NCBI RefSeq assembly: GCF_009363715.1
Contig: NZ_CP045404.1
Coordinates: 2,448,001-2,512,000 of the forward strand
Direction: 5' to 3'
Source of the DNA: Roseovarius sp. THAF9
Lineage (GTDB): Bacteria > Pseudomonadota > Alphaproteobacteria > Rhodobacterales > Rhodobacteraceae
Length of the DNA stretch: 64,000 nt
Below, piece by piece: positions 45,453 to 54,373 of this stretch. The position numbers were made by a program, and so were the translations under genes. How positions within the stretch are numbered: the stretch's first letter is position 1; every line of letters starts with the position of its first letter. The notes under the pieces were generated by a model. It was not told where the DNA came from. It saw only the letters and a list, made by a program, of their open reading frames with translations, and made no database searches.

Positions 45453-47533
45453 GCGACACACCTCCTCCCTTGCAGGTCGAACGCCAGCGCAAGTCGCGCC
45501 TCAGCCGTGTCTCAATCGTCTGGATCATCCCGGTACTCGCCATCGTGATTGCCCTTGCCGTTGCCTGGCAGACCTACAGCGAGCGGGGCCCCGTGATCGA
45601 AATCAGGTTCGAGAACGGTGCCGGTATCGCCGAACGCGAAACCGAGCTGCGCTATCGTGACGTGGCGGTCGGCATCGTCGAGGAAGTGCGCTTTTCCGAA
45701 GATCTCGAGGCCGTGGTCGCCGCCGTGCGCGTCGACAAGGACGTGGCCTCCTATATCGACGTCTCCGCCAGCTTCTGGATCGTCCGCCCCGAGGTCACGG
45801 CCCGCGGCATCACCGGCCTCGATACCGTCCTGTCGGGCGTCTATATCGAGGGCACCTGGGACAGCAAGCCGGGCACGCCGCAGACCAGCTTCGACGGGCT
45901 GCCCGATGCGCCGCTTTTTCGCCCCGGCGGCAACGGTCTGGAAATCGTCATGCGCACCACCCCCGACGGCACCATGACCGACGACAGCCCGATCACCTTT
46001 CGCGGCATCGAAGTGGGCCGCGTCGGCAAGGCCAGCATCTCGCCCGAGGGCAACTACGCCGTGGCCGAGGCGCTGATCTACGAGCAACACACCGGCCTCA
46101 TCTCCTCCAGCACCCGGTTCTGGGAAACCTCCGGCTTCACCTTCTCCGTCGGACCGCAGGGCGCCGAAATCGACTTTTCCTCGGTCGCCACGCTGGTCAG
46201 CGGCGGGTTGACCTTCAACACCTTCGTCTCGGGCGGCGAGCCGGTGGACAACGGCACCGTGTTCGAGGTCTACGGCACCGAGGAAGCGGCCCGCAACAGC
46301 CTCTTCCAGGCTTCCGACGTCGAGGCGCTGGAAACCCGCGTCGTTTTCGACGAGAACGTCTCGGGCCTTGCCGTCGACGCTCCGGTGGAAATCAACGGCC
46401 TCAAGATCGGCGAGGTCCAAAGCGTCCGCGGCGTGATCGACGAGGAAGAGTTCGGCGATAGCCGCGTGCGCCTCAGCGTCGTGCTGGCGATCCAGCCGGC
46501 CCGCCTCGGCCTGCAGGATGAGGTCACGCCGCAGACCGCCCGCGAATTCCTCGCGGACCGTGTCGCAGGCGGGCTGCGCGCCCGGCTGACCAATGCCAGC
46601 ATCCTGACCGGCGGGCTCAAAATCGACTTGGTGCAGGTCGACGACGCCGAACCACAGACGCTGGAAACCCCCGAGGATGCCCTGCCCATCATCCCCACCA
46701 CCGAAAGCGATATCGTCGATGCCGCCGCCACGGTCGAGGGCGTGGTCACCCGCATCAACAACCTGCCGATCGAGGAATTGCTGGGCAGCGCCATCGACTT
46801 CCTCGACAGCGCCCAGGCGCTGGTAGCCAACGAAGATCTTCAGGAAACCCCCGGCGAGGTCCGCGCCATCCTGTCCGAGATCCGCACGATCGTCGCGTCG
46901 GAGGATGTCCAGAACATTCCGGTGGCGCTCAACGCGTCCGTCACCCGCCTCGAGTCCCTTCTCGCCGAGATCGAGGAAACCGAGCTCACCTCGCGCCTCG
47001 TGAGTGCCGTCGACGCCGCCGCCGACGCCGCGGCGGGCGTCAGCACCTCGGTCGAGGGCATCCCGGCCCTCGTCGAACAGATCGAGGCCGTCGCCGCCAA
47101 GGCCGAGGCCCTGCCGGTCGAGGAACTGGCCAACCAGCTGACCGAGCTGGCCGCCGCCGCCGAGGACATCCTCGACACCGAGGCCGCCCGCCAACTGCCC
47201 GCCGACCTGAGCGCGGCCCTCAACGAGATCAACGCCACCCTGACCGAGCTTCGCGAAGGCGGCGCGGTCACCAATCTCAACGCCACGCTCGGCTCCGCCC
47301 GCCGGGCCGCCGACGCCGTCGCCACCTCGACCGAGGACCTGCCGGCGCTGGTCGAACGGCTCGGCAACGTGCTCAACCAGGCCAGCACCACCATCGCCGG
47401 CTACAACAAGGGCGACACGCTCAGCCGCGAGGCGCAAAGCGCGCTGCGCGACATATCTCAGGCTGCGGACGCTCTGACGTCGCTGGCCCGCATGCTGGAA
47501 CGCAATCCCAGCGCGCTAATCCGAGGAAGATGA
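45449..47533 (+). CDS. pqiB: PqiB-type MCE-domain protein (intermembrane lipid transport)
   Basis: 694 residues. One N-terminal helix (IVWIIPVLAIVIALAVAW, about residues 24-41) anchors a periplasmic chain with MCE/MlaD repeats: GPVIEIRFENGAGIAERETELRYRDVAVG near residue 48, GLEIVMRTTPDGTMTDDSPITFRGIEVG near 165, and a third unit near 300 (VDAPVEINGLKIGEVQ). The last 250 residues are a helical, Ala/Glu-rich needle segment (LVEQIEAVAAKAEAL). Stacked MCE rings form a tunnel across the periplasm for lipids. ATGA overlap with pqiA. Confidence 0.93.
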   Translation: MSDTPPPLQVERQRKSRLSRVSIVWIIPVLAIVIALAVAWQTYSERGPVIEIRFENGAGIAERETELRYRDVAVGIVEEVRFSEDLEAVVAAVRVDKDVASYIDVSASFWIVRPEVTARGITGLDTVLSGVYIEGTWDSKPGTPQTSFDGLPDAPLFRPGGNGLEIVMRTTPDGTMTDDSPITFRGIEVGRVGKASISPEGNYAVAEALIYEQHTGLISSSTRFWETSGFTFSVGPQGAEIDFSSVATLVSGGLTFNTFVSGGEPVDNGTVFEVYGTEEAARNSLFQASDVEALETRVVFDENVSGLAVDAPVEINGLKIGEVQSVRGVIDEEEFGDSRVRLSVVLAIQPARLGLQDEVTPQTAREFLADRVAGGLRARLTNASILTGGLKIDLVQVDDAEPQTLETPEDALPIIPTTESDIVDAAATVEGVVTRINNLPIEELLGSAIDFLDSAQALVANEDLQETPGEVRAILSEIRTIVASEDVQNIPVALNASVTRLESLLAEIEETELTSRLVSAVDAAADAAAGVSTSVEGIPALVEQIEAVAAKAEALPVEELANQLTELAAAAEDILDTEAARQLPADLSAALNEINATLTELREGGAVTNLNATLGSARRAADAVATSTEDLPALVERLGNVLNQASTTIAGYNKGDTLSREAQSALRDISQAADALTSLARMLERNPSALIRGR

Positions 47534-47535
47534 CA

Positions 47536-48102
47536 ATGAAGCTCCGCACACCCGCCATCGTCGCCGCGACTCTGCTGACCGCCGCCTGTGGCGGCCCCTC
47601 GGCCGATCTCTACCCGGTCGCGCCGCCGCAGGTGTCGGACTCCATCCGCATCTCCTTCCGCACCGTCGAGGTGCGCGAGGTGTCGCTGCCCGCCTATGCC
47701 GCTGCCGACGAGATCGCGGTCGAGGACGAGGACGGCAAGCTTGTGACCGACGCCAATATCCGCTGGGCCGATTCGCCCGAGCGCTCCGTCGCGCTCGAAA
47801 TCGCCCGCAACCTCGCCCGCCTCTCCGGCGCGCGCGTCGCGTCCGAGCCATGGCCGTTCGAGGAATTGCCCGACGCCCGCCTGGAAGTCCGCTTTGAAAG
47901 CCTCGTCGCCGGGGCCGACGGCAATTTCCGTGGTTCGGGACAATATTTCGTCGGCGTTCCGGACGGGCGCCGCGAACGCTCCGGCCTCTTCCAGCTTGCC
48001 GTGCCCTACGACCCCGAAGGCGGCATGCCCGCCCTCGCCCGCGCCCGCGGCCAGCTAGTGCTCGACCTGTCGCGCATCATTGCCCGCGAGGGGTTGCGCT
48101 GA
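47536..48102 (+). CDS. pqiC: PqiC-type outer membrane lipoprotein (ABC transport auxiliary)
   Basis: About 188 residues. A lipoprotein signal with lipobox LTAAC (Cys about 18) is followed by the PqiC/YmbA domain: LYPVAPPQVSDSIRISFRTVEVREVSLPAYAA. It anchors the PqiB tunnel at the outer membrane. The start MKLRTPAIV (47536) has GAGGAAG at six-base spacing, while the ATG two codons earlier overlaps the pqiB stop. It closes the pqiA-pqiA-pqiB-pqiC operon. Confidence 0.88.
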   Translation: MKLRTPAIVAATLLTAACGGPSADLYPVAPPQVSDSIRISFRTVEVREVSLPAYAAADEIAVEDEDGKLVTDANIRWADSPERSVALEIARNLARLSGARVASEPWPFEELPDARLEVRFESLVAGADGNFRGSGQYFVGVPDGRRERSGLFQLAVPYDPEGGMPALARARGQLVLDLSRIIAREGLR

Positions 48103-48260
48103 GGCACGACCCGGTGAGCCCGTTGGACAATCTGAGTTTGTTCTGTAGGCACGCCCAAGCCCTACGCCGTGGGCAGGTCTATCGAACGTAATGCGGGGGA
48201 GTGCGGTGACCTCGCACAGATCCGGCCCCAAGTCGCCGACGGCGGTAGGCTAAATAAGAA
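48103..48260. other. Intergenic region between pqiC and tRNA-Leu
   Basis: About 160 bp after pqiC, together with 124 bp after the tRNA, hold no supported gene. An open frame crossing the tRNA lacks protein-like composition. Confidence 0.5.
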
Positions 48261-48347
48261 TGGTGCGGTCGGGGGGACTCGAACCCCCACGAGTGTTAGC
48301 TCACAGCGACCTCAACGCTGCGCGTCTACCAATTCCGCCACGACCGC
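48261..48347 (-). tRNA. tRNA-Leu (anticodon GAG)
   Basis: 87 nt including an encoded CCA end. The acceptor stem GCGGTCG pairs with CGACCGC; the long variable arm (CTGTGAGCTAACACTCGTG region) marks a class II tRNA. The anticodon arm CAGCG-TTGAGGT-CGCTG gives GAG, reading CUC and CUU leucine codons. The T loop GGTTCGAGTCC is normal. Confidence 0.97.
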
Positions 48348-48471
48348 CCGTGACCGAAAGGCGCCCCGTGGGACCGCCTTGGTGAGCCGCCGTATAGGCA
48401 ATCGCGCCCGGCTTGTGAAGGCCAAAAACCACGGCTTTGACAAAATCCGCGCCACCTGCCAAAGCACGCCG

Positions 48472-49119
48472 ATGGTAGACTGGATCACCTCCCCCGGCCT
48501 CGTCGACTACGAGACCGCCTGCACCGAGATGGAGGCGCGCGCCGAAGCCATCGCGCGCGGCGCGGCCGACGAGGCGATCTGGCTCTTGGAGCATCCGCCG
48601 ATGTACACCGCCGGCACCTCCGCCAAGCCTGCCGACCTTACCGACCCCGACCGCTTTCCGGTCTACGCCACGAAACGGGGCGGGCAGTACACCTATCACG
48701 GTCCCGGCCAGCGCGTCGTCTACGTCATGCTGAATGTGGGCCAGCGCGGCCGCGACGTGCGCGCCTTCGTCCAGCAGCTGGAAACATGGGTCATCGCCAC
48801 GCTCGACCAGTTTAACGTCACGGGCGAAATCCGCGAGGGCCGGGTCGGCGTCTGGGTGGCGCGCGACGACAAGCCCCTCACGCCGTCCGGGCAAAAGCCC
48901 GAAGACAAGATCGCCGCCATCGGCATCCGCCTGCGCAAATGGGTCAGCTTTCACGGCATCTCGATCAACGTCGAGCCCGACCTCAGCCATTTCACAGGCA
49001 TCGTCCCCTGTGGCATCACGGACCACGGCGTCACCTCGCTCGTCGATCTCGGACTGCCCGTCACCATGGGCGACGTAGACGTGGCCCTGCAAAAGACGTT
49101 CCCACAAGTGTTCGTCTGA
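48472..49119 (+). CDS. lipB: Octanoyltransferase (lipoate-protein ligase B)
   Basis: About 215 residues. It moves octanoyl from acyl carrier protein to lipoyl domains, before LipA inserts sulfur. The family motif [17 protein letters not shown] lies near residue 65, the catalytic Lys in [16 protein letters not shown] near 150, and the catalytic Cys in [16 protein letters not shown] near 175. A long upstream frame passes through the tRNA region; the ATG at 48472 gives the usual N-terminus ([16 protein letters not shown]). The ribosome site is weak. Confidence 0.95.
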   Translation: MVDWITSPGLVDYETACTEMEARAEAIARGAADEAIWLLEHPPMYTAGTSAKPADLTDPDRFPVYATKRGGQYTYHGPGQRVVYVMLNVGQRGRDVRAFVQQLETWVIATLDQFNVTGEIREGRVGVWVARDDKPLTPSGQKPEDKIAAIGIRLRKWVSFHGISINVEPDLSHFTGIVPCGITDHGVTSLVDLGLPVTMGDVDVALQKTFPQVFV

Positions 49120-49200
49120 TCCGCATACGAAAAGGCCCGGACAAAACGCGATTCACGGTCTTGCTTCGCCCGGGCCCTACGCGGACAGTATCGCCGGCCG

Positions 49201-49629
49201 TCAGGCCAGTTCGGTTTTCACCTCGATATTGCCCTGCGTCGCGTTGGAATACGGGCAAATGAAATGCCCGCGCTCCATGATCTTCTTGGCGGTGTCCTCA
49301 TCGACACCCGGCATCTTTACCGTCAGTTCCACCTTCAGACCAAATCCGCCGTCATCACGCGGCCCGATCCCCACCTTGGCATCGACCGACGCGTCATGCG
49401 GCACCTCGCCCAGCTTTTCGCTCTGCGCGGCAAAGCGCATCGCGCCCAGGTAACAGGCGGCATAACCCGTCGCGAACAGCTCTTCGGGGTTGTGCCCCTT
49501 GCCGGCCCCGCCCAGCGCCTCGGGCGTGTCCATTGTGAAGGTCAGCATGCCGTCTTTCAGACGCGCCACCCCTTCGCGGCCACCGCCGGTGGCATGGGCT
49601 TCGGTCCAGTACTTGATATCGGTCGACAT
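49201..49629 (-). CDS. ohr: Organic hydroperoxide resistance protein (Ohr/OsmC family)
   Basis: 142 residues. Both redox cysteines are present: GYAACYLGAM (first Cys) and HFICPYSNATQGN (second Cys), with the start SEAHATGGGREG-like TEAHATGGGREGVARL. Ohr reduces organic hydroperoxides using lipoylated or dithiol partners, which makes the adjacent lipB gene worth noting. AAGGAG precedes the ATG. It is divergent from ohrR across 106 bp with two related operator-like sites. Confidence 0.95.
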   Translation of the reverse strand: MSTDIKYWTEAHATGGGREGVARLKDGMLTFTMDTPEALGGAGKGHNPEELFATGYAACYLGAMRFAAQSEKLGEVPHDASVDAKVGIGPRDDGGFGLKVELTVKMPGVDEDTAKKIMERGHFICPYSNATQGNIEVKTELA

Positions 49630-49656
49630 GAAGGCTCCTTTTCATCGCTCAAGATT

Positions 49657-49676
49657 AAATCGTACACGACACATAT
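49657..49676. promoter_or_regulatory. Putative OhrR operator, ohr-proximal copy
   Basis: AAATCGTACACGACACATAT includes the inverted repeat TCGT-AC-ACGA and is nearly repeated at 49709-49726. It lies 28 bp upstream of the ohr start. Confidence 0.6.
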
Positions 49677-49708
49677 GCCTGCCAAATCGACTGTCAACGC
49701 TTGCGATC

Positions 49709-49726
49709 AAATCGCGCACGACATAT
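49709..49726. promoter_or_regulatory. Putative OhrR operator, ohrR-proximal copy
   Basis: AAATCGCGCACGACATAT matches the copy at 49657 apart from two central bases and a two-base gap, in the same orientation 52 bp away. It lies 10 bp upstream of the ohrR start. Confidence 0.58.
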
Positions 49727-49735
49727 CTTTGCTCA

Positions 49736-50164
49736 ATGAGCACCCTTCCCCCACCCGACATGCTGTGCTTCGCGCTCTATTCCGCCGCGCACCGGATGCA
49801 ACAGAGCTACAAGCCGCTCCTTGCTCCGCTCGGCCTGACCTACCCGCAATACCTTCTGCTCAGCGCGCTCTGGTCCGAGGATGCCCGCACCGTAGGCGCC
49901 CTGGGCCGCGAGTTGCAGCTTGAATCCAACACGCTCACCCCCCTGATCAAGCGCCTGGAAACCCGCGGCCTTCTGCGCCGCGAACGCGATACGGCCGACG
50001 AACGCCAGGTCCGCGTGCATCTCACCGAAGCAGGCCGCGCGCTTCAGGCCAACGCCACTCATATCCCCGAATGCATCGCCCGCGAAACCGGCATGGACAT
50101 GGATGACCTCACCCGCCTGCGCAACGAGATCCTCACTCTGCGCGACCGGCTCGACCGCGTCTGA
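49736..50164 (+). CDS. ohrR: MarR-family organic peroxide sensor
   Basis: About 142 residues. The peroxide-sensing N-terminal cysteine is kept in PPDMLCFALYSAAHRMQQSY (Cys about 10), followed by the OhrR stretch LGLTYPQYLLLSALW and the winged helix (VGALGRELQLESNTLTPLIKRLE, RERDTADERQVRVHLT). It should repress ohr until the cysteine is oxidised. The start was set at ATG 49736; the longer frame runs back through the operator region into ohr. Confidence 0.93.
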   Translation: MSTLPPPDMLCFALYSAAHRMQQSYKPLLAPLGLTYPQYLLLSALWSEDARTVGALGRELQLESNTLTPLIKRLETRGLLRRERDTADERQVRVHLTEAGRALQANATHIPECIARETGMDMDDLTRLRNEILTLRDRLDRV

Positions 50165-50192
50165 CGCCCCGCACACATCCCGGCGCGCTCTG

Positions 50193-50225
50193 CTTCCTCT
50201 GGCCGCAAATATCCCCGCCGGAGGC
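50193..50225. repeat. Probable dispersed Rhodobacterales intergenic repeat
   Basis: On the minus strand the block begins GCCTCCGGCGGGGATATTTG and ends GGCCAGAGGAAG. From memory this closely matches a short motif scattered near gene ends in Roseobacter-group genomes. It lies in the convergent gap between ohrR and the helicase. The dispersed status is recall, not shown in this window. Confidence 0.55.
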
Positions 50226-50283
50226 CCCGGCCTGCCACGCAAGCCACGCCTAGCAAGAGGCGTCACATCCTCAACGGCCCCGA

Positions 50284-50331
50284 GACACCGCATTTGGCGG
50301 TGTCGAGACGTCCTGCGCGCGTGAAACGCGC
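50284..50331. terminator. Hairpins in the convergent ohrR/uvrD gap
   Basis: Two stems: GACACCGC with GCGGTGTC (50284-50304) and GCGCGT with ACGCGC (50317-50331), the second followed rightward by TCCTTT. They could end ohrR transcription; T-runs are weak. Confidence 0.5.
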
Positions 50332-50368
50332 TCCTTTAAGTCATCCGAACCCCTACAATCCGACCCCG

Positions 50369-52714
50369 TCAGAACGGAATATCATCCGTGCCGGTCACGA
50401 ACCGCGCCACCACCTTCTTGACCCCGGCCTTCTCGAAATCGATCTCCAGCTTGTCGCCCTCGATCCCGATGATCGCGCCATAACCGAATTTCTGGTGAAA
50501 CACCCGCTCGCCCATCTCGTGTGCGCTCACCGCCTGCGCATCGATCACCATGTCCCGCGCCTCCTGCGGCTGGCTCATGGGCCGCTGCTGGCTGCGCGCC
50601 TGCATTCGCTTCCAGCCGGGCGAGTTATAGACATTGGCCTCCGCGACACGGGCTTCGATCGACCCCAGTCCACCGCCCGCAGCCCCATAGCCCCCACCAT
50701 ACAACCCCGGCGGCGTCAGCACCTCGACATGGTCTTCCGGCAGCTCGTCGATGAACCGGCTGGGCATCTGGCTCTGCCATTGCCCGTAAACCCGCCGGTT
50801 CCCGGCAAAGGAAATCGTGCACACCTCCTCGGCCCGCGTGATCCCCACATAGGCCAGCCGCCGCTCCTCCTCCAGGCCCTTCAGCCCGCTTTCGTCCATG
50901 CTGCGCTGGCTGGGGAAGAGGCCATCCTCCCAGCCCGGCAAAAACACCGCCGGAAACTCCAGACCCTTGGCGGCGTGCAAGGTCATGATGCTGACCTTCT
51001 CACCCGCATCCTCGCTCTCGTTGTCCATGATCAGGCTGACATGCTCCAGGAACCCCTGCAGGTTTTCGAAGCCTTCCAGGGCTTTCACCAGTTCCTTGAG
51101 GTTCTCCAGCCGCCCCGGCGCCTCTGGCGTCTTGTCCATCTGCCACATCTCGGTGTAGCCGGACTCATCGAGCACCATCTCGGCCAGCTCGACATGTGAC
51201 ACGTCCTTGTCCCCCACCAGCCGCCCCCAGCGCCGCAGGCCATCCAGCAGCTTGCCCAGTTCCGAGGCTCCTTTCCCGGTCAGCCCCTTTTCTTCCAAGA
51301 GGATCGCCGCGCCTTCCACCAGCGACACGCCGTTCGCCCGCGCCGTCACCTGGATCTTCTGCTGCGCCTTGTCACCCAAGCCGCGCTTCGGCGTGTTCAC
51401 CACCCGCTCGAAGGCCAGATCATCGGCGGGGCTGACCACCAGCCGGAAATAGGCCATCGCATCGCGGATCTCCATCCGCTCGTAGAAACGAGGCCCGCCA
51501 ATGACCCGATACGGCATCCCGATCGTCAAAAACCGATCCTCGAAGGCCCGCATTTGATGCGACGCCCGCACGAGGATCGCCATGTGATCAAGGCTCATCG
51601 GTGCCATGCCCCGCGTGCCCCGCTGCATCGCCTCGATCTCTTCCCCGACCCAGCGTGCTTCCTCGTCGCCGTCCCAATGACCGATCAGGCGCACCTTCTC
51701 GCCCTCCTCGGCTTGCGTCCACAACTCCTTGCCCAGCCGGTCCTTGTTGCCGGAAATCACGCCGCCCGCAGCAGCCAGGATATGCGGCGTCGAGCGGTAA
51801 TTCTGCTCCAGCCGGACAACAGTGGCCCCCGGAAAATCCGTCTCGAACCGCAGGATGTTGCCCACCTCGGCGCCCCGCCAGCCATAGATCGACTGGTCGT
51901 CATCGCCCACGCAACAAATGTTCTTGTGCCCGCCCGCCAACAGCCGCAGCCAAAGGTACTGCGCCACGTTGGTATCCTGGTACTCGTCCACCAGAATATA
52001 GCGAAACCAGCGCCGGTACTGCTCCAGCACGTCGTCATGGGTCTGGAAAATCGTGACCATGTGCAGCAGCAGGTCGCCAAAATCTACCGCGTTCAGCTCG
52101 CGCAGCCGGGTCTGGTACTGCTGATAGAGCGCCACGCCCTTACCGTCATAGGCGCTCGCCTCGGCAGCAGGCACCTGATCGGGCGTCCACGCGCGGTTCT
52201 TCCACTGGTCGATGATCCCCGCCAGCATCCGCGCAGGCCAACGCTTGTCGTCGATATTCGCCGCCGCGACCAACTGCTTCAACAGCCGCAACTGGTCATC
52301 GGTGTCCAGAATGGTGAAGTTCGACTTCAGCTCCACCAGCTCCGCGTGACGGCGCAGCAGCTTGGCTGACAGTGAGTGGAAAGTGCCCATCCACCTAACC
52401 GGCGCTTTAATCTCAAATGGAGTTCGAGCGAGGCGCTGGCTCATTTCACGAGCTGCTTTATTCGTGAAAGTCACAGCCAGAATCTGATGTGGCTCCGCTC
52501 TTCCGAGCGTTAACAGATGAGCTATTCGCGCCATGAGCGCCTTGGTCTTGCCTGTGCCCGCGCCCGCCAGCATCAGGACAGGCCCTTCCAGCGCCTCCAC
52601 CGCTTGCAGCTGCGCGGGATTTAGATCGTCTAGATAGGCCGTTCTAGGCCGCGCCATCGCCCTTTGCGAGAGCGACAGGCTCTCGAAGGCATCGGATTCG
52701 TCAAAACTGCTCAT
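50369..52714 (-). CDS. uvrD: ATP-dependent DNA helicase UvrD/PcrA type
   Basis: 781 residues, superfamily 1A, 3'-5' helicase for nucleotide excision and mismatch repair. The Q motif and Walker A are seen in LNPAQLQAVEALEGPVLMLAGAGTGKTK-type sequence (LAGAGTGKTKALMARIAHLL near residue 50), followed by VTFTNKAAREM, Walker B ILVDEYQDTN near 240, GDDDQSIYGWRGAEV near 268, LEQNYRST, and late SIMTLHAAKGLEFPAVFLPG and YVGITRAEEVC. The C-terminal Tudor-like tail (KFGYGAIIGIEGDKLEIDFEKAG) is typical of PcrA/UvrD. It is monocistronic. Confidence 0.95.
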   Translation of the reverse strand: MSSFDESDAFESLSLSQRAMARPRTAYLDDLNPAQLQAVEALEGPVLMLAGAGTGKTKALMARIAHLLTLGRAEPHQILAVTFTNKAAREMSQRLARTPFEIKAPVRWMGTFHSLSAKLLRRHAELVELKSNFTILDTDDQLRLLKQLVAAANIDDKRWPARMLAGIIDQWKNRAWTPDQVPAAEASAYDGKGVALYQQYQTRLRELNAVDFGDLLLHMVTIFQTHDDVLEQYRRWFRYILVDEYQDTNVAQYLWLRLLAGGHKNICCVGDDDQSIYGWRGAEVGNILRFETDFPGATVVRLEQNYRSTPHILAAAGGVISGNKDRLGKELWTQAEEGEKVRLIGHWDGDEEARWVGEEIEAMQRGTRGMAPMSLDHMAILVRASHQMRAFEDRFLTIGMPYRVIGGPRFYERMEIRDAMAYFRLVVSPADDLAFERVVNTPKRGLGDKAQQKIQVTARANGVSLVEGAAILLEEKGLTGKGASELGKLLDGLRRWGRLVGDKDVSHVELAEMVLDESGYTEMWQMDKTPEAPGRLENLKELVKALEGFENLQGFLEHVSLIMDNESEDAGEKVSIMTLHAAKGLEFPAVFLPGWEDGLFPSQRSMDESGLKGLEEERRLAYVGITRAEEVCTISFAGNRRVYGQWQSQMPSRFIDELPEDHVEVLTPPGLYGGGYGAAGGGLGSIEARVAEANVYNSPGWKRMQARSQQRPMSQPQEARDMVIDAQAVSAHEMGERVFHQKFGYGAIIGIEGDKLEIDFEKAGVKKVVARFVTGTDDIPF

Positions 52715-52851
52715 GGCGAAACAATAGCGAAGCCGCTCCCCGAGGGAAAGCCAATGTTCACACTGTGTTCCAACCCGTTAACACTTATTTCCGCCGCGTA
52801 GGGTGGGTGAAAGCCCACCTTTGGTGGATCGAAAGCCAAACGATCCGCGTC

Positions 52852-53310
52852 TCACGACCCTGCGCCTCTCTCCCGCCGCAACGCCTGCAAATCGCACCTG
52901 CCCGCAACGGCCCCCGGCCCCGGCAGGTCATCCGCCCCCGCCACGCCCTGCCGCAGTCCCGCCGTCGCCGCCCAACGCTGGATCGCCCCTTCCGAACACC
53001 GCAGGTACAGCACGCCCGCCGCCTTGCTCACATGGCGCATCTCGTGCTCGAACCGGCCTTCATACCCGTCTCGGTCGATCAGAACCACCACCGGCTGCTT
53101 GCCCGTCAAATGCTGCGCGAACAGCGCTTGGTGCACGGAATCCCTCGCGCTGGGTTTGCCGTCGAGGCCCAGCTCGATCACATGATCCTCGGTCTCGCAA
53201 TCGACGCGCACGTATCGCTTGATCCCCGCCACATCGAAATAATGCCGCTGCTCCTCGGCGCTTCCCGCCAGGAACGCGCACAGCAACGCTGCCAACTCGA
53301 CCTCACCCAT
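52852..53310 (-). CDS. Hypothetical protein, possible nuclease-like fold
   Basis: About 152 residues, not recognised. The middle part (DCETEDHVIELGLDG at about 38-52, then RDSVHQALFAQHLTGKQPVVVLIDRDG) weakly recalls restriction-endonuclease folds (acidic residues, then a helix with Gln), but the expected Lys is not clear. The C-terminal quarter is basic and low in structure. The start MGEVELAALL (53310) has GAGG eight bases ahead; a longer frame back to 53373 is less likely. Confidence 0.6.
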   Translation of the reverse strand: MGEVELAALLCAFLAGSAEEQRHYFDVAGIKRYVRVDCETEDHVIELGLDGKPSARDSVHQALFAQHLTGKQPVVVLIDRDGYEGRFEHEMRHVSKAAGVLYLRCSEGAIQRWAATAGLRQGVAGADDLPGPGAVAGRCDLQALRRERGAGS

Positions 53311-53596
53311 CTTGGAAACCTCACCACGCACAATCGTTAACAAAAGGTTAACACAAACAGCCGAGATAGCCACATGCGCGTAGGTTTTCCGTCACCCCTC
53401 GGCGTCCTGGCAACAGCATTTCTCAACAAAGGTTAATGCCCCAGTTTTCTTCGTACGAAGAAAATTCCAAACGAAAATTCGTACAAATTTTCGCACGGCT
53501 CCGTCCGCGCGGACCCGATACTTCCGTCGCAACCGTGGAACGATCACCGCACATTCGGGTTTCTCCGGCATCTTTGACTCGGAGAGGAGGACTCCC

Positions 53597-54070
53597 ATGA
53601 AACGCAAATTGACAAGCGTCGTCGCACTCTGCGCCATCGCCGGCCTGTCCGGCCCCGCCTTCGCGGACTGCCAGGACGAACTGGCGAAACTGACCGGTGA
53701 TGCCAATGCCGAAGGAAACGGCGGCATCATCCAAGACGGCAGCCTCGCCCCGCTCGAAGATCCGGATGAGGACGCGGGCGCCACCGACACGTCCGAGGCG
53801 TCGTCCAGCGATTCCGAGGACACCGAAGGCGACGGCGAGATCGTTCAGGACGGCGACACCGAACCGCTCGAAGCCGACACGTCGCAAGTCGCGACCTCCG
53901 GCCAGGATGCCGCAGCGCAGCAGAATGAGGGCAGCGCCGAGAGTTCGGCCGACGGATCCGAAGAGATGTCTCAAGAAGCCAAAGACGCTATTGAGACTGC
54001 GAAAGCCGCGCTCGAAGCCGGCGACGAAAAAGCCTGCATGGAAGCCGTCGAAGAAGCGCGCAACTCGTAA
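53597..54070 (+). CDS. Exported highly acidic protein with internal duplication
   Basis: 157 residues. A signal peptide (MKRKLTSVVALCAIAGLSGPAFA) is cleaved before DCQDELAKLTG. The mature part is dominated by Asp, Glu, Ser and Ala, and contains a duplicated unit: GGIIQDGSLAPLE (about 41-53) and GEIVQDGDTEPLE (about 79-91). The last 40 residues are helical (EAKDAIETAKAALEAGDEKACMEAVEEAR), with a cysteine that may pair with the one after the signal. Strong GGAGAGGAGG precedes the ATG and a terminator follows. Function unknown; possibly a cation-binding periplasmic protein. Confidence 0.8.
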   Translation: MKRKLTSVVALCAIAGLSGPAFADCQDELAKLTGDANAEGNGGIIQDGSLAPLEDPDEDAGATDTSEASSSDSEDTEGDGEIVQDGDTEPLEADTSQVATSGQDAAAQQNEGSAESSADGSEEMSQEAKDAIETAKAALEAGDEKACMEAVEEARNS

Positions 54071-54373
54071 CGCGACCTCGACACCGGAACAGCTTCAAAA
54101 CGCCGTCGGCCCACCGTGGACCGGCGGCGTTGTTCGTGTTGGCACCGGGCCGACCACCGCCTGGTCCATACGCGGACCTCTCTTTCGGGGGATCGGCAAC
54201 CTGGGGCAACGCACGGCCGTTAACGTCGGCAAAACATCCAAACGCCACCGTCGCCTTACCACCCAAATACCGACGCGATACCGACGTGGATTTTACGGGT
54301 CGAGCCGCACCGTTAACCAACCTGTGCGCGGATTTCCCTTCCCGGTCGCATCGCGGCTTGCTATCGCTTTGCC
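54071..54373. other. 303-bp gap between the acidic protein and the LldD-like gene
   Basis: It holds a terminator (54099-54131) and the upstream region of the LldD-like gene. A frame on the minus strand here lacks support. No clear promoter motif was found. Confidence 0.5.
54099..54131 (+). terminator. Terminator after the acidic exported protein
   Basis: AACGCCGTCGG pairs with CCGGCGGCGTT (11 pairs with one G-U) around an 11-base loop, followed by GTTCGTGTT. Confidence 0.75.

Noticed and set aside
48169..48471. Extended N-terminus of LipB
   Set aside because: The frame runs through the tRNA-Leu gene and is not protein-like.
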